Below are positions 17,201 to 26,619 of a stretch of 64,000 nucleotides of DNA, in pieces. How positions within the stretch are numbered: the first letter of the stretch is position 1; each line of letters begins with the position of its first letter. Position numbers and translations under genes: made by a program. Below the pieces are notes generated by a model. The model was not told the DNA's origin. It did not search any database and saw only the letters and a program-made list of their open reading frames with translations. The DNA comes from Selenomonas ruminantium AC2024 (lineage in GTDB: Bacteria > Bacillota > Negativicutes > Selenomonadales > Selenomonadaceae): contig NZ_JIAC01000001.1 of assembly GCF_000687995.1 (NCBI RefSeq), forward strand, positions 2,666,001-2,730,000, read 5' to 3'.

Positions 17201-18433
17201 TTATCTCTTTACAGCCTCGACAATAGCCTGGGCTATGTTTTCCACGGGTTTGATTTCATCAGCCAGCCCTGCATCCACTACGGCTTTTGGCATACCGTAA
17301 ACTACGCATGTTGGCTCATCCTGAGCGATGCTGTAGCCGCCTGCTGCCTTGATTTTCTTCATTCCCTCACAGCCATCACAGCCCATGCCGGTCATGATTA
17401 CCGCCACCAGATTTTTGCCAATGCCAGCGACGGAATCGTACATGACATTTACTGCAGGGCGGTGATTTCCCACTGGGGGGTCCTGCCCCAAGATAATCTT
17501 GCGGCTGCTGCCCTCCTCCTTCACGCGCAGGTGATGACTGCCCGGAGCTATATATACATGACCCGGCTGGATTACATCTCCGTCTTCCGCTTCCTTCACG
17601 GACACCTGCGATATGGTGTCCAATCGGTCAGCCAAAGCCTTGGTGAATCCTGCCGGCATATGCTGTACCACGACTACACCGCAGGGCAGGTTTCCCGGCA
17701 GGCGGGTTATCACCTGCTGCAATGCCTGTGGCCCGCCAGTTGATGTCCCAATCGCCACCAGTTTCTTCGCGCCATTGCCTGCGCTGGTCATCGTCACAGG
17801 TGTTACCTTGCTGGACGCCGGTGGCTGAGGCTTGCCTCTGGCCTGCAGGAAGGGATTCGCACGTCTGATGCCGAAGCCGCTGCCTGAATTTTGTGACGAA
17901 GCTATGGATGCCGCGCCGGGAAGTTTCAAGCCTTGCCGTACAGGCAATTCCACCCGCTTCATCACCGGCGGCCCGGACGATGGACTCGGTGTGTTCATCT
18001 GCGACAGTTTCTTTTGCGGTGCATACGGCATTTTTCGCACCCTGGCCTTAGCCGCATTGCGGCATTTTTCCAGGAGCTCATCTTCAATGGTATCCAGCTT
18101 GGATATACTGCCGCCAGCTTTGCTGATAAAGTCCACCGCTCCCAGACTCAGTGCCCTCACTGTAGCTTCCGTTCCCTGCTGGGTCAGGCTGCTCAGCATC
18201 ACCACCGGGGTAGGCTGCTTTTCCATGATAACGGCCAAGGCGTTGAGTCCGTCCATAACCGGCATATTCACATCCATGGTCACCAAATCCGGGCTGAGCT
18301 CTAAAACCTTGTTAATGGCCTCCTTGCCGTTTATCGCCGCGCCTGCCACTTCAAAATCCGGTTGCTTATTGAAAAAATCCGTTAATATCTTGCGCATGAA
18401 AGCAGAGTCATCAGCGATCAAGACTCGAATCAT
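17201..18433 (-). CDS. cheB: CheB, chemotaxis protein-glutamate methylesterase
   Basis: The protein has about 410 aa. An N-terminal receiver domain (IADDSAFMRK, phosphorylated Asp in TMDVNMPVMDG) is joined by a Ser/Pro/Gln linker to the methylesterase domain with GTSTGGPQAL (nucleophile Ser), QHMPAGFT (His) and GMGCDGCEG (Asp). It removes methyl groups from chemoreceptors in adaptation. The ATG at 18433 has AGAGGTGA just upstream and is preferred to the GTG at 18442. The matching methyltransferase CheR is not in the window. Confidence 0.95.
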   Translation of the reverse strand: MIRVLIADDSAFMRKILTDFFNKQPDFEVAGAAINGKEAINKVLELSPDLVTMDVNMPVMDGLNALAVIMEKQPTPVVMLSSLTQQGTEATVRALSLGAVDFISKAGGSISKLDTIEDELLEKCRNAAKARVRKMPYAPQKKLSQMNTPSPSSGPPVMKRVELPVRQGLKLPGAASIASSQNSGSGFGIRRANPFLQARGKPQPPASSKVTPVTMTSAGNGAKKLVAIGTSTGGPQALQQVITRLPGNLPCGVVVVQHMPAGFTKALADRLDTISQVSVKEAEDGDVIQPGHVYIAPGSHHLRVKEEGSSRKIILGQDPPVGNHRPAVNVMYDSVAGIGKNLVAVIMTGMGCDGCEGMKKIKAAGGYSIAQDEPTCVVYGMPKAVVDAGLADEIKPVENIAQAIVEAVKR

Positions 18434-18501
18434 CCCGCTCACCTCTTTTACATCCGGCTTAAAATTCCCTTACACTTTTCTATACGAATTGTCTTATACC
18501 C

Positions 18502-19185
18502 TTATTCTTTGAACCCTTTGGCAATGTTGGCCCGCTGTACGCTAAACAGATAGCGGACCAGCTTATTGACTGTGCTCCGGGGCAAATGCAGAAAGGCCGC
18601 ACCCACATGATAGACGATGGATTCATCCGACCGCTCTACAGGCGAACAACGCACAATACGGCACATGACATCGATAATCCCTACGCCGGGAATCCCATTA
18701 AGTTCCAGCACCGCCTTGGTTTCGGGTTCGACCTCATGCGGAAAGGCCAGACAGATTCCACTGCCGCTCAAATCCACCACGGGTACGTTTTCGCTATCAT
18801 GGATAGTCCCATCCTCATCCACCAAGCTCACCGTGGCTTTGAGATTCACCTTTACCCGCACGAATTCGCGATTCTGGAAACGCTCCATTTCGCTTGGCCT
18901 GTCCACATACCAGACAGGGATTCGGCCATCCTTATAGCCTTTTCCCTGATACACTGTGAAAAAACGAAAACGGCAGTGGTCGCCAACGGCTACACCATAC
19001 AATTTTTCATGGTCCTTGGGGATGATTGGTACCCCCTGCCGAGTCATGGGCATAGCCACTTCCAGCGTATCCTCGGTCATGTCCTCAATGCGGCTGGCAT
19101 AACGGGTTTCATCAGCCTCTACATAAAACTCGACCCGCTGGCCAATCTTTAAGTATTCTTTTGCCTTTACTAATTCGCCCGTCAT
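18502..19185 (-). CDS. YcgR-type PilZ protein, cyclic-di-GMP flagellar brake
   Basis: This protein of about 227 aa has an N-terminal YcgR-like domain (IGQRVEFYVEADETRYASRIEDM) and a C-terminal PilZ domain. The cyclic-di-GMP contacts RxxxR (NREFVRV) and DLSGSG are present. Proteins of this type slow or bias the flagellar motor when cyclic-di-GMP is high. The ATG at 19185 has GGAGG nine bases upstream. Its place between flhG and cheB supports a motility role. No diguanylate cyclase gene lies in the window. Confidence 0.87.
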   Translation of the reverse strand: MTGELVKAKEYLKIGQRVEFYVEADETRYASRIEDMTEDTLEVAMPMTRQGVPIIPKDHEKLYGVAVGDHCRFRFFTVYQGKGYKDGRIPVWYVDRPSEMERFQNREFVRVKVNLKATVSLVDEDGTIHDSENVPVVDLSGSGICLAFPHEVEPETKAVLELNGIPGVGIIDVMCRIVRCSPVERSDESIVYHVGAAFLHLPRSTVNKLVRYLFSVQRANIAKGFKE

Positions 19186-19203
19186 AATCAAGTTCCTCCA
19201 TGT

Positions 19204-20103
19204 TTAATGCGCAAAATTAAATATTTGTCGCAAAAATCCCTTCCAGCCGCGCTTAACTTTCATTTTACTGCCAAAAAGCAGGCTGTTTGCCAATCCTTGA
19301 ATGCAGCGGGAAGCCACGGCTCCCGGCTGAGCAGCCAAAAATGGCTGTTGCTGGCGCACCGACCTCATCACTGCACTATCTTCAAAAACATACCCCAGAC
19401 AATCTATGGGCATATTCAAAAAACGGGTGGATGTCTGCTGCAGCTTGGCTACCACCTCACGGCTTTCTGCTTCATCGTATACACGGTTCACCAATAGCTT
19501 GATGTTCTTACTGGCAGCATACATACTGTAAGCCTTCAGGACTGCATACGCATCCGTCAGGGCCGTAGGTTCAGGTGTGGTTACCAGCAATACTTCATCG
19601 GCTGCCAGAATGAAATCCATCACATTCCGGCCCAGCCCCGCACCGGTATCAATGAGGATGATGTCTGCCATCTGCCCGCAGGCCGTAAGCTTCTGCATCA
19701 GCCGCTGGCGTTCCTCATAGGTGAAATCCGCTGCTTTTTCAATGCCGGAGCCGCCGGAGATGTAGCGGACACCATAAGGGCCGTCTATCATCACATCCTG
19801 CAGCTTTGTATCCTTCTCCAAGAGATTCAGTAAATGTTTCTTTGACATGCTGCCCAGTACCACATCCACATTGGCCATGCCCAGGTCAGCATCAATCACC
19901 AGTACCCTTTGTCCAGCCTGCCTTAAAGCAATCGCCAGATTCACCGTAATGTTGGTCTTACCCACGCCGCCTTTGCCACTGGTTACGGCAATTACCCGTG
20001 GGCCGAGCGTTGACAGGGTTGGTGCATCGGGCACAACTGACATCTTTACTTCGTATTCACTTTTATCCACTAATTGACGCAGTCTTGCTGCCTGATCACC
20101 CAT
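19204..20103 (-). CDS. flhG: FlhG (YlxH/FleN), MinD-like ATPase setting flagellar number
   Basis: This 299-aa ParA/MinD-type ATPase has the deviant Walker A GKGGVGKTN (about residues 42-50), VLVIDADLGMANVDVVLG and DTGAGLGRNV. It carries the short basic N-terminal segment that stimulates the FlhF GTPase and a C-terminal amphipathic tail (KMKVKRGWKGFLRQIF) for membrane binding. The ATG is one base after the flhF stop, so translation is coupled. Together with FlhF it sets flagellar place and number. Confidence 0.95.
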   Translation of the reverse strand: MGDQAARLRQLVDKSEYEVKMSVVPDAPTLSTLGPRVIAVTSGKGGVGKTNITVNLAIALRQAGQRVLVIDADLGMANVDVVLGSMSKKHLLNLLEKDTKLQDVMIDGPYGVRYISGGSGIEKAADFTYEERQRLMQKLTACGQMADIILIDTGAGLGRNVMDFILAADEVLLVTTPEPTALTDAYAVLKAYSMYAASKNIKLLVNRVYDEAESREVVAKLQQTSTRFLNMPIDCLGYVFEDSAVMRSVRQQQPFLAAQPGAVASRCIQGLANSLLFGSKMKVKRGWKGFLRQIFNFAH

Positions 20104-20104
20104 A

Positions 20105-21517
20105 TCATTCCCTCAACAGTAATGCGGCCAGTTTATCAGCAGTAGCAGGTACAATATCATCCGGAACGCTCTGCCCGTTAGTCATAAAGGACAGCGATAT
20201 ATCCTTGTCGGCCAGCAGGTTGACAATCATGCCCAGACTGCTGGTTTCATCGGTCTTGGTAAAGATAACCCGCCCTGGTTCACAAACGGAAAACTTCTGC
20301 AAGATGTCTTCCACATCACGGTTCTTCGTAGTGGCACTCATAACCAGATGCTTCTCAATTCGTGAATCCACCGCCAGGAAATCCTGCAATTCCTTCATCT
20401 GATATTCATTGTGTTGGCTGCGGCCTGCTGTATCAATCAAAATCAAATCCTTATCCCGGTGCTTGTGAATAGCCACCTTCAATTCATCCGGAGAATACAC
20501 GATTTCCAGAGGCAGGCCAATAATATCAGAATACGTCTTGAGCTGCTCCACTGCAGAAATGCGGTAGGTATCGGCAGTAATCAGAGCGGCCCGGATATTC
20601 TTCTCCAGGACGAAGCGGGCAGCAATCTTAGCCAAGGTCGTGGTCTTGCCCACACCAGTAGCACCGATAAGGGCCACGATGCGCACACCGTGCTTATTGA
20701 GCTTGATGCCTTCGGCAAAATTCATCTTGCCTTCCAGATAGCCGGCTACCACTTCCGGAGCCCTTTTGTCCAAAGAGTCCATCAGCATATCCCCAGCGGC
20801 CGTCTTGGCAGCCATATCCTTCAGAATATCTTCATCGACTTCCTGACGGCGCAAAGCCTCCTGCAGGGACACTTCATCCTGCGGCTGATCCTTGCTCATC
20901 ACCTGGGTCAAAAGAGTCTTCATCTGCGCCAGTTCCGCTTCGAGCTTCTGAATCTTTTCTGCATCCTCAGGATTGGAGGCAATCATCACAGGCTGCACGA
21001 CGGACTGCACATCATTTACGCCATTGGGATTCACTTCTTCATCTTCCTTTGCTGCTACATTTGCTTGGGTTGCTTCTTCGATTGTTTCTGTGGTCAGTAC
21101 CCTGGGAGCCTTGGGCTGCGCCGTCGGTTTATCGGGTATCAGCGGCTGAAAATCCGGTGCTGCAATAGGCGCTTCTGCCATGCGTACACCGGTTTCTGTG
21201 CCATTCGTCTTGTACTGGGACAAAACCGTGTGTGGCATCGGCGCTGCCTTGGACAGGACATCAAAATTGCTTCCCGTGGCAGGCTGGCGCTCCGGCTCAG
21301 CATGCAGGCTGCGTCTTGGGCGGCTCTTTACAGGACTTTCCGGGGCATTTTCTTCGATGGCGGCCGTAACCTCCACCACTTCTTTGCCCTTATAGCCCAT
21401 AAAACCGCCCTCACGGTATTTCTTCGTATGCAAAATGACTGCATCACGGCCCAATTCTTCTTTAACTTGCTCCATGGCCTCCTTCATAGAAGGAGCCTTA
21501 ACTATTTTTATCTGCAA
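20105..21517 (-). CDS. flhF: FlhF, SRP-type GTPase for flagellar placement
   Basis: The 470-aa protein has the B domain (MQIKIVKAPSMKEAMEQVKEELG), a long low-complexity linker (about 70-200), and an N-G GTPase module with GATGVGKTTTLAKIAA, DTYRISAVEQL, LIDTAGRSQHN and TKTDE. It is the SRP-family GTPase that marks the pole or site of flagellar assembly. The start is a TTG at 21517, preceded only by a weak GGTGGTGAAG site. The gene is tightly packed between flhA and flhG. Confidence 0.95.
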   Translation of the reverse strand: MQIKIVKAPSMKEAMEQVKEELGRDAVILHTKKYREGGFMGYKGKEVVEVTAAIEENAPESPVKSRPRRSLHAEPERQPATGSNFDVLSKAAPMPHTVLSQYKTNGTETGVRMAEAPIAAPDFQPLIPDKPTAQPKAPRVLTTETIEEATQANVAAKEDEEVNPNGVNDVQSVVQPVMIASNPEDAEKIQKLEAELAQMKTLLTQVMSKDQPQDEVSLQEALRRQEVDEDILKDMAAKTAAGDMLMDSLDKRAPEVVAGYLEGKMNFAEGIKLNKHGVRIVALIGATGVGKTTTLAKIAARFVLEKNIRAALITADTYRISAVEQLKTYSDIIGLPLEIVYSPDELKVAIHKHRDKDLILIDTAGRSQHNEYQMKELQDFLAVDSRIEKHLVMSATTKNRDVEDILQKFSVCEPGRVIFTKTDETSSLGMIVNLLADKDISLSFMTNGQSVPDDIVPATADKLAALLLRE

Positions 21518-21518
21518 C

Positions 21519-23606
21519 TTAAATCTTCACCACCCCAAGAATTTGAATCTCTACGCTCTGCTCAATTTCCGCATGGGACAGAATAATAAGCCCCGGTACG
21601 GAACGTTCCACCAATTTGCGGAAGTACAGGCGTACAGCCGGGCTGGTCAGCACAATTGGCTGATAGCCCATATTGGTAAGTTTCGGCAGCTCTTCATTGA
21701 GTGCCGTAACCAGTTTTTGCATGGAATCCGGGTCGATGCTGACGTAGGAGCCGTGCTCCGTACGCTGTACACCGCCCGCAATGCGGTTTTCCAAAGCCGG
21801 GTCCAGCGTGATGCAGGGGAGCGTCCCATTCTGCACATTCTGCTGGGTGATATGACGGGCCATGGCATGACGGACATACTCGGTAAGTATCTCCGTGTCC
21901 TTAGTTGCCCGCCCGTAATCGGCCAGCACCTCCAAAATGGTGCTCATATCGCGGATGGAAATGCGCTCCCGCAGGAGATTGGCCAGTACCTTCTGAATCT
22001 CACCCACGTTGAGCAGGTCGGGAACAACCTCGTCCACCAATGCCTGATTGGATTTCTTGAGGTTATCGATAAGGTTCTGGGTTTCCTGACGGCCGAGGAT
22101 TTCATCTGCATGCTGTTTGATGACCTCGGTGAGATGGGTGGCGAGAACCGACACCGCATCTACTACTGTATAACCATTTAATTCTGCCTGCTCACGCTCG
22201 TTTTCCGGAATCCATAAAGCAGGCAGGCCAAAGGCCGGCTCTGTGGTTTCAATGCCCGGCACTTCCTCAAAGACCGTACCGGAGTTCATAGCCAGATAAT
22301 GGTCAAGCATTAACTCGCCCTTGGCAATCTCAATGCCTTTCAATTTGATGATATAGGCATTGGGTTTTATCTGGATATTATCGCGAATGCGGATGGTGGG
22401 CACCACAAGGCCCAATTCCAGCGCACACTGACGGCGAATCATGACGATACGGTCCAGCAGGTCACCGCCCTGCCCCGTATCCACCAATGGAATCAGCGAA
22501 TAGCCAATTTCCAGTTCCATGGGGTCCACCTGCAGGAGAGAAACAATATTCTCCGGCGTGGTGGCCTTGCGTTTTTCCTGTACCTTCTTTTCCTCCTGCT
22601 GCACTTCCGTCTTGACTTCGGTCTGCTGCTGCAAAAGTCTGCCAATGAGGAAACAGAACATGGACAACGCAAAGAACGGAATCCCTGGAAGCCCTGGTAC
22701 CAGCGAGAAGAAAATCAACACGCCGCCCAGGATATAGAAGATGCGGTCATTATGGAAGAGCTGTCCCACAATGTCGCTGCCCAGATTGCCTTCCGCACCG
22801 GCACGGGTAACGATAAGGCCCGTAGCCGTGGAAATCAAAAGGGCCGGAATCTGGCTGACCAGACCTTCACCGACGGTCAGCAAAGTATAAGTCTGCAGCG
22901 CCTGAATAGCCTCCATGTTGCGCTGCATCATGCCGATGACAAAACCACCGGCAATATTTATCAGCATGATGATGATAGCGGCAATGGCATCCCCTTTGAC
23001 GAACTTGGAAGCACCGTCCATAGCGCCGAAGAAATCCGCTTCATGCTGGATTTTCTCACGGCGGATTTTTGCTTCTGCATCCGTGATGGCCCCCTGATTG
23101 AGGTCGGCATCAATGGACATCTGCTTACCAGGCATAGCATCCAAGGTGAAACGGGCCGATACTTCAGCCACACGTTCGGAACCTTTGGTGATAACAATAA
23201 AGTTAACGGCTACCAGGATGACGAACATGATAAACCCGACAACGGGATTACCACCGACAACGAAGTTACCGAATGCGGTAATAACTTCCCCAGCGTAGCC
23301 ATCCAAAAGGATCAAACGGGTAGAAGAAATATTCAGCGCCAGCCGGAACAAAGTGGTAATCAAAAGCAGGGACGGGAAAATGGATAAATCCAAAGCTTCC
23401 TTGTTGTAGATTACCGACATAACCAGCAGCAACGCTATGGTGATATTCAGACAGATCAGCATATCCAGCAGCAGCGTCGGCAGCGGTATAATCATCATGA
23501 CAACGATAGTGACGATAGCAACCGCTATCATAACATCGCTGTATTTTTGAATGAAACTGCCCTTGCCGAATACGGTATTGGGGGCAGCTGCCTGTTGTGC
23601 AGCCAT
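21519..23606 (-). CDS. flhA: FlhA, flagellar type III export gate
   Basis: The 695-aa protein has about eight transmembrane segments in its first 330 residues, the FHIPEP-type cytoplasmic loop (VSARFTLDAMPGKQMSIDADLNQG) and a large C-terminal cytoplasmic domain (about 350-695) that docks export chaperone-substrate complexes. It forms the nonameric export gate with FlhB, FliP, FliQ and FliR, whose genes are directly upstream in the same operon. Confidence 0.97.
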   Translation of the reverse strand: MAAQQAAAPNTVFGKGSFIQKYSDVMIAVAIVTIVVMMIIPLPTLLLDMLICLNITIALLLVMSVIYNKEALDLSIFPSLLLITTLFRLALNISSTRLILLDGYAGEVITAFGNFVVGGNPVVGFIMFVILVAVNFIVITKGSERVAEVSARFTLDAMPGKQMSIDADLNQGAITDAEAKIRREKIQHEADFFGAMDGASKFVKGDAIAAIIIMLINIAGGFVIGMMQRNMEAIQALQTYTLLTVGEGLVSQIPALLISTATGLIVTRAGAEGNLGSDIVGQLFHNDRIFYILGGVLIFFSLVPGLPGIPFFALSMFCFLIGRLLQQQTEVKTEVQQEEKKVQEKRKATTPENIVSLLQVDPMELEIGYSLIPLVDTGQGGDLLDRIVMIRRQCALELGLVVPTIRIRDNIQIKPNAYIIKLKGIEIAKGELMLDHYLAMNSGTVFEEVPGIETTEPAFGLPALWIPENEREQAELNGYTVVDAVSVLATHLTEVIKQHADEILGRQETQNLIDNLKKSNQALVDEVVPDLLNVGEIQKVLANLLRERISIRDMSTILEVLADYGRATKDTEILTEYVRHAMARHITQQNVQNGTLPCITLDPALENRIAGGVQRTEHGSYVSIDPDSMQKLVTALNEELPKLTNMGYQPIVLTSPAVRLYFRKLVERSVPGLIILSHAEIEQSVEIQILGVVKI

Positions 23607-23628
23607 AGTGCTTCTCCTTCAACTTTAT

Positions 23629-24756
23629 TTATGCCCGACGGCGGCGGTTGTTTTTCAGACGATATACATAAGCCAGAACCTCGGCCACAGCCTGATACAG
23701 TTCCGCAGGAACAATATCTCCTACATCTACTGCAGCGTAGAGAGCACGGGCCAGTGGTTTATTCTCCACTATAGGTACCCGGTTATCCCTGGCTAAATCC
23801 TTAATGCGCTGCGCCACCAAATCCTGCCCCTTGGCCACCACCAACGGTGCCACCATGCCTTTTTCATATTTCAAGGCCACGGCGAAGTGGGTCGGGTTAG
23901 TCACGATAACATCGGCCTTCGGCACTTCCTGCATCATACGGGACATAGCCATTTGGCGCTGTTTCTGCTTGATTTTGCCTTTAATCTGCGGGTCACCTTC
24001 AGACTGCTTCATTTCATCCTTGACTTCCTGCTTGGACATTTTGAGGTCCTGCGTAGTCTGCCATTTCTGATAAGCATAGTCGATAAAACCAACAATCATA
24101 ATGACGCCAATGACTTCAAAGGCCATACTGAAAATTATATCAGAAATCTGCGCTAAACTGGTAGGCAAATCAAAATAAATAAACTGAGGCATCTCCATCA
24201 AGTGGTCCGATAAAAAATCATAAAGAAAAAATCCAATAATTGCAATCTTCATCAAAGACTTGAAGAGTTCCATCAGGGAGCGTTTGGAAAAGATACGCCC
24301 AAAACCATTGATGGGATTAAGCTTGTCCAGCTTGAATTCAATGGCCTCTGTATTGAAATTCAAGCCGACCTGAAACAGGTTTATCGCCAAGCCAATCATC
24401 ATTATCGCCAACATAATGGGCAACGCCGTCTGTGCCAGCAGTTCAATGATACCGATAAAGATGCGCACCACACTCTCTGTATCCACCGTCTGATTGAGAT
24501 GGGAAAATACATAGGTCGTGTAAGTTGCTATCTTATGATAGATAAACTCCCAGAGCATCTTGATGATAAAAAAACCCATGAGCAGCACAAAGGCTGCACT
24601 CATATCTGTACTGCGGCCTACCTGCCCTTTTTTACGGGCATCGTCGCGTTTTTTCTGCGTTGGTTCTTCCGTCTTATCGTCGCCAGCAAAAAGCTGCAAG
24701 TCAAAGACAAAGGAATTTCTATTGCAAGGCCTCCAACGCAATGGTAATGTTTCCAT
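23629..24756 (-). CDS. flhB: FlhB, export gate and substrate-specificity switch
   Basis: The protein has four transmembrane segments and a cytoplasmic domain with the self-cleavage motif NPTH (in VTNPTHFAVALKYEKG), which switches export from hook to filament substrates. The start is uncertain. The family N-terminus (LQLFAGDDKTEEPT) begins just after a GGAGG, but no ATG, GTG or TTG lies in frame between that site and the FDLQLFAG block. The nearest upstream starts are a TTG (24741) and ATGs (24756, 24765, 24777) inside fliR. I give the ATG at 24756. Reading is probably coupled to fliR, which it overlaps. Confidence 0.88.
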   Translation of the reverse strand: METLPLRWRPCNRNSFVFDLQLFAGDDKTEEPTQKKRDDARKKGQVGRSTDMSAAFVLLMGFFIIKMLWEFIYHKIATYTTYVFSHLNQTVDTESVVRIFIGIIELLAQTALPIMLAIMMIGLAINLFQVGLNFNTEAIEFKLDKLNPINGFGRIFSKRSLMELFKSLMKIAIIGFFLYDFLSDHLMEMPQFIYFDLPTSLAQISDIIFSMAFEVIGVIMIVGFIDYAYQKWQTTQDLKMSKQEVKDEMKQSEGDPQIKGKIKQKQRQMAMSRMMQEVPKADVIVTNPTHFAVALKYEKGMVAPLVVAKGQDLVAQRIKDLARDNRVPIVENKPLARALYAAVDVGDIVPAELYQAVAEVLAYVYRLKNNRRRRA

Positions 24757-25501
24757 ACATTTCATTGAACAACACATCCAGAAACAAGACGTAGAAAGGC
24801 AGCACCATGGTCAGAATCAACATTCCCACAGTCAGCTGCATCGGAATGCCCACCACGAAGATATTCATTTGGGGCATTGTTCGCGCCAATATTCCCAGAC
24901 CAACATTGGTCAGCAAAATGGCAAAGGTTACGGGCATGGCAATTTTCATGCCGGTAAAAAAAATTCCGGTCGTAAAGCGCGCAATAATCAGCGGCAAAGA
25001 CAGATCCGGATTGGCACCTAAGATAGGCACCAGCTTAAAGCTCTCAAACAGAGCCGAAATAATCATGTGATGGCCGTTGGTCACTACAAAAACAATAATG
25101 GCCAAATTATAAAGAAAACTTCCGATAAGCGGCATTTGCTGACCGGAAGTCGGATCCATTACGTTTACAACGGCAAAGCCAGCCTGCATATCCATAACCT
25201 TGCCGGCCATGGTGATGGCAGCAAAGGAAATATACGCCACAAACCCGATAAGCCAGCCTACAAAGAGTTCGCTAAGCATTGCTCCTGCATAACCAAGGAT
25301 GGTAGCTGGAGCAGCCACGCCCTGAAAATTATCCACTACGGGGAAAAGTACCAGCGCAAAGGCAAAGGAAGCCGCCGCCCGAAAATATACCGGTATATTC
25401 ATACTGCCAAAGAAAGGCGAAATCACAAATATACCACTAACCCGAGTAAGCAGGAGCAAAAACACAGCCGCATGACCTTGCAGAAGTTCATAAAAGTCCA
25501 T
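24719..25501 (-). CDS. fliR: FliR, flagellar export apparatus membrane protein
   Basis: This 260-aa protein has about six hydrophobic segments and the FliR pattern (LLLTRVSGIFVISPFFGSMNIP, GYAGAMLSELFVGWLIGF, LLTNVGLGILARTMPQMNIF). It forms the export-gate core with FliP and FliQ. Its 3' end overlaps the flhB frame. The order fliP-fliQ-fliR-flhB-flhA is the standard Firmicute arrangement. Confidence 0.95.
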   Translation of the reverse strand: MDFYELLQGHAAVFLLLLTRVSGIFVISPFFGSMNIPVYFRAAASFAFALVLFPVVDNFQGVAAPATILGYAGAMLSELFVGWLIGFVAYISFAAITMAGKVMDMQAGFAVVNVMDPTSGQQMPLIGSFLYNLAIIVFVVTNGHHMIISALFESFKLVPILGANPDLSLPLIIARFTTGIFFTGMKIAMPVTFAILLTNVGLGILARTMPQMNIFVVGIPMQLTVGMLILTMVLPFYVLFLDVLFNEMYGNITIALEALQ

Positions 25502-25512
25502 AGACTGCTCCT

Positions 25513-25782
25513 TTAGCCAATGTAGCCAGGCAAATTAACCAAAATATTGGTCAGATACTCCGTCATAATCCGCAGCATCCAAGGACCAAAAATAAGAATT
25601 GCCACAAACACAGCGATAATCTTAGGAATAAATGCCAAGGTCTGTTCCTGAATGGAGGTAGTTGCCTGAAAGACACTGACCATCAGACCTACAATAAGCC
25701 CCAGCCCCAGCATCGGAGCTGCAACAATCATTACGATGAACAGGGCTTCCTGCCCCAGCTGTACAACTAAATCACCAGACAT
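25513..25782 (-). CDS. fliQ: FliQ, flagellar export apparatus membrane protein
   Basis: This protein of about 89 aa has two transmembrane segments and the FliQ signatures GLIVGLMVSVFQATTSIQEQTLAFIPK. The ATG at 25782 is preferred: AAGGAG lies nine bases upstream, whereas the GTG at 25788 is only three bases from it. It is an export-gate core component. Confidence 0.95.
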   Translation of the reverse strand: MSGDLVVQLGQEALFIVMIVAAPMLGLGLIVGLMVSVFQATTSIQEQTLAFIPKIIAVFVAILIFGPWMLRIMTEYLTNILVNLPGYIG

Positions 25783-25818
25783 ACGCACCCGCTCCTTCCG
25801 CCTTGCCCCAATGCAACG

Positions 25819-26577
25819 CTATTTGAAACTGACAATCAGCGACTTTATCAGCAGATGCCAGCCGTCAACCATAACGAAGAGCAAAATCTTGAACGGCAAG
25901 GATATCATTACCGGTGGCAGCATCATCATGCCCATAGACATCAAGGTACTGGCCACAATCATATCAATGACGATAAAGGGCACATAAATCATAAAACCGA
26001 TCTGAAAGGCCGTCTTTAACTCACTGATAACAAAAGCGGGAATCAAGGTAAAGGTCGAAACATCATCCTGTGTTTCCGGGCGTTCATCATCAGCCAAATT
26101 CACGAACAATGCCAAATCGGATTCACGGGTCTGCTTGAACATAAACTCGCGAATCGGTGCCACCACATTGGTAATGGCCTCCTCCTGGGTTATCTGCCCA
26201 GCCATATAAGGCTGAATGCCGTTTTCATTGGCCTGACTCCAATAAGGAGACATAATATAAAAGGTCAAAAACAGCGATAAAGCGATAACCACCTGATTCG
26301 GCGGCACATTCTGGGTAGACAAAGCATTGCGCAAAAAGCCGATAACTACCACAATACGCACAAAGGATGTGGTCATTATGAGGATGCCCGGTGCCAAAGA
26401 CAAGATGGTCAGGAGCGCCATCACCTGCAGCGTCACCGCTACATCCTGGGGCTTATTTGACGAGCCCACATCGACATTTACCGAGGGTATAAGCGGTGCA
26501 GCTAAAGCAGCGTCCTGTGCCATAAACAGCAAGAGGGCTATCCCTCCTAGCATGATAAAAACATTTCGGCGGTTCAA
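25819..26577 (-). CDS. fliP: FliP, flagellar export apparatus membrane protein
   Basis: The 252-aa protein has a cleavable-looking signal (about 1-27, ending LAAP), then four membrane segments. The FliP blocks TTSFVRIVVVIGFLRNALSTQNVPPNQV, TLIPAFVISELKTAFQIGFMIYVPF and MGMMMLPPVMISLPFKILLF are present. It forms the pentameric ring of the export-gate core. The start appears to be a TTG at 26577, with AAGGAG ten bases upstream. Confidence 0.96.
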   Translation of the reverse strand: MNRRNVFIMLGGIALLLFMAQDAALAAPLIPSVNVDVGSSNKPQDVAVTLQVMALLTILSLAPGILIMTTSFVRIVVVIGFLRNALSTQNVPPNQVVIALSLFLTFYIMSPYWSQANENGIQPYMAGQITQEEAITNVVAPIREFMFKQTRESDLALFVNLADDERPETQDDVSTFTLIPAFVISELKTAFQIGFMIYVPFIVIDMIVASTLMSMGMMMLPPVMISLPFKILLFVMVDGWHLLIKSLIVSFK

Positions 26578-26619
26578 CTGCCCACAACTCCTTTATTAAC
26601 TGTTACTTTGGATGGTCAA

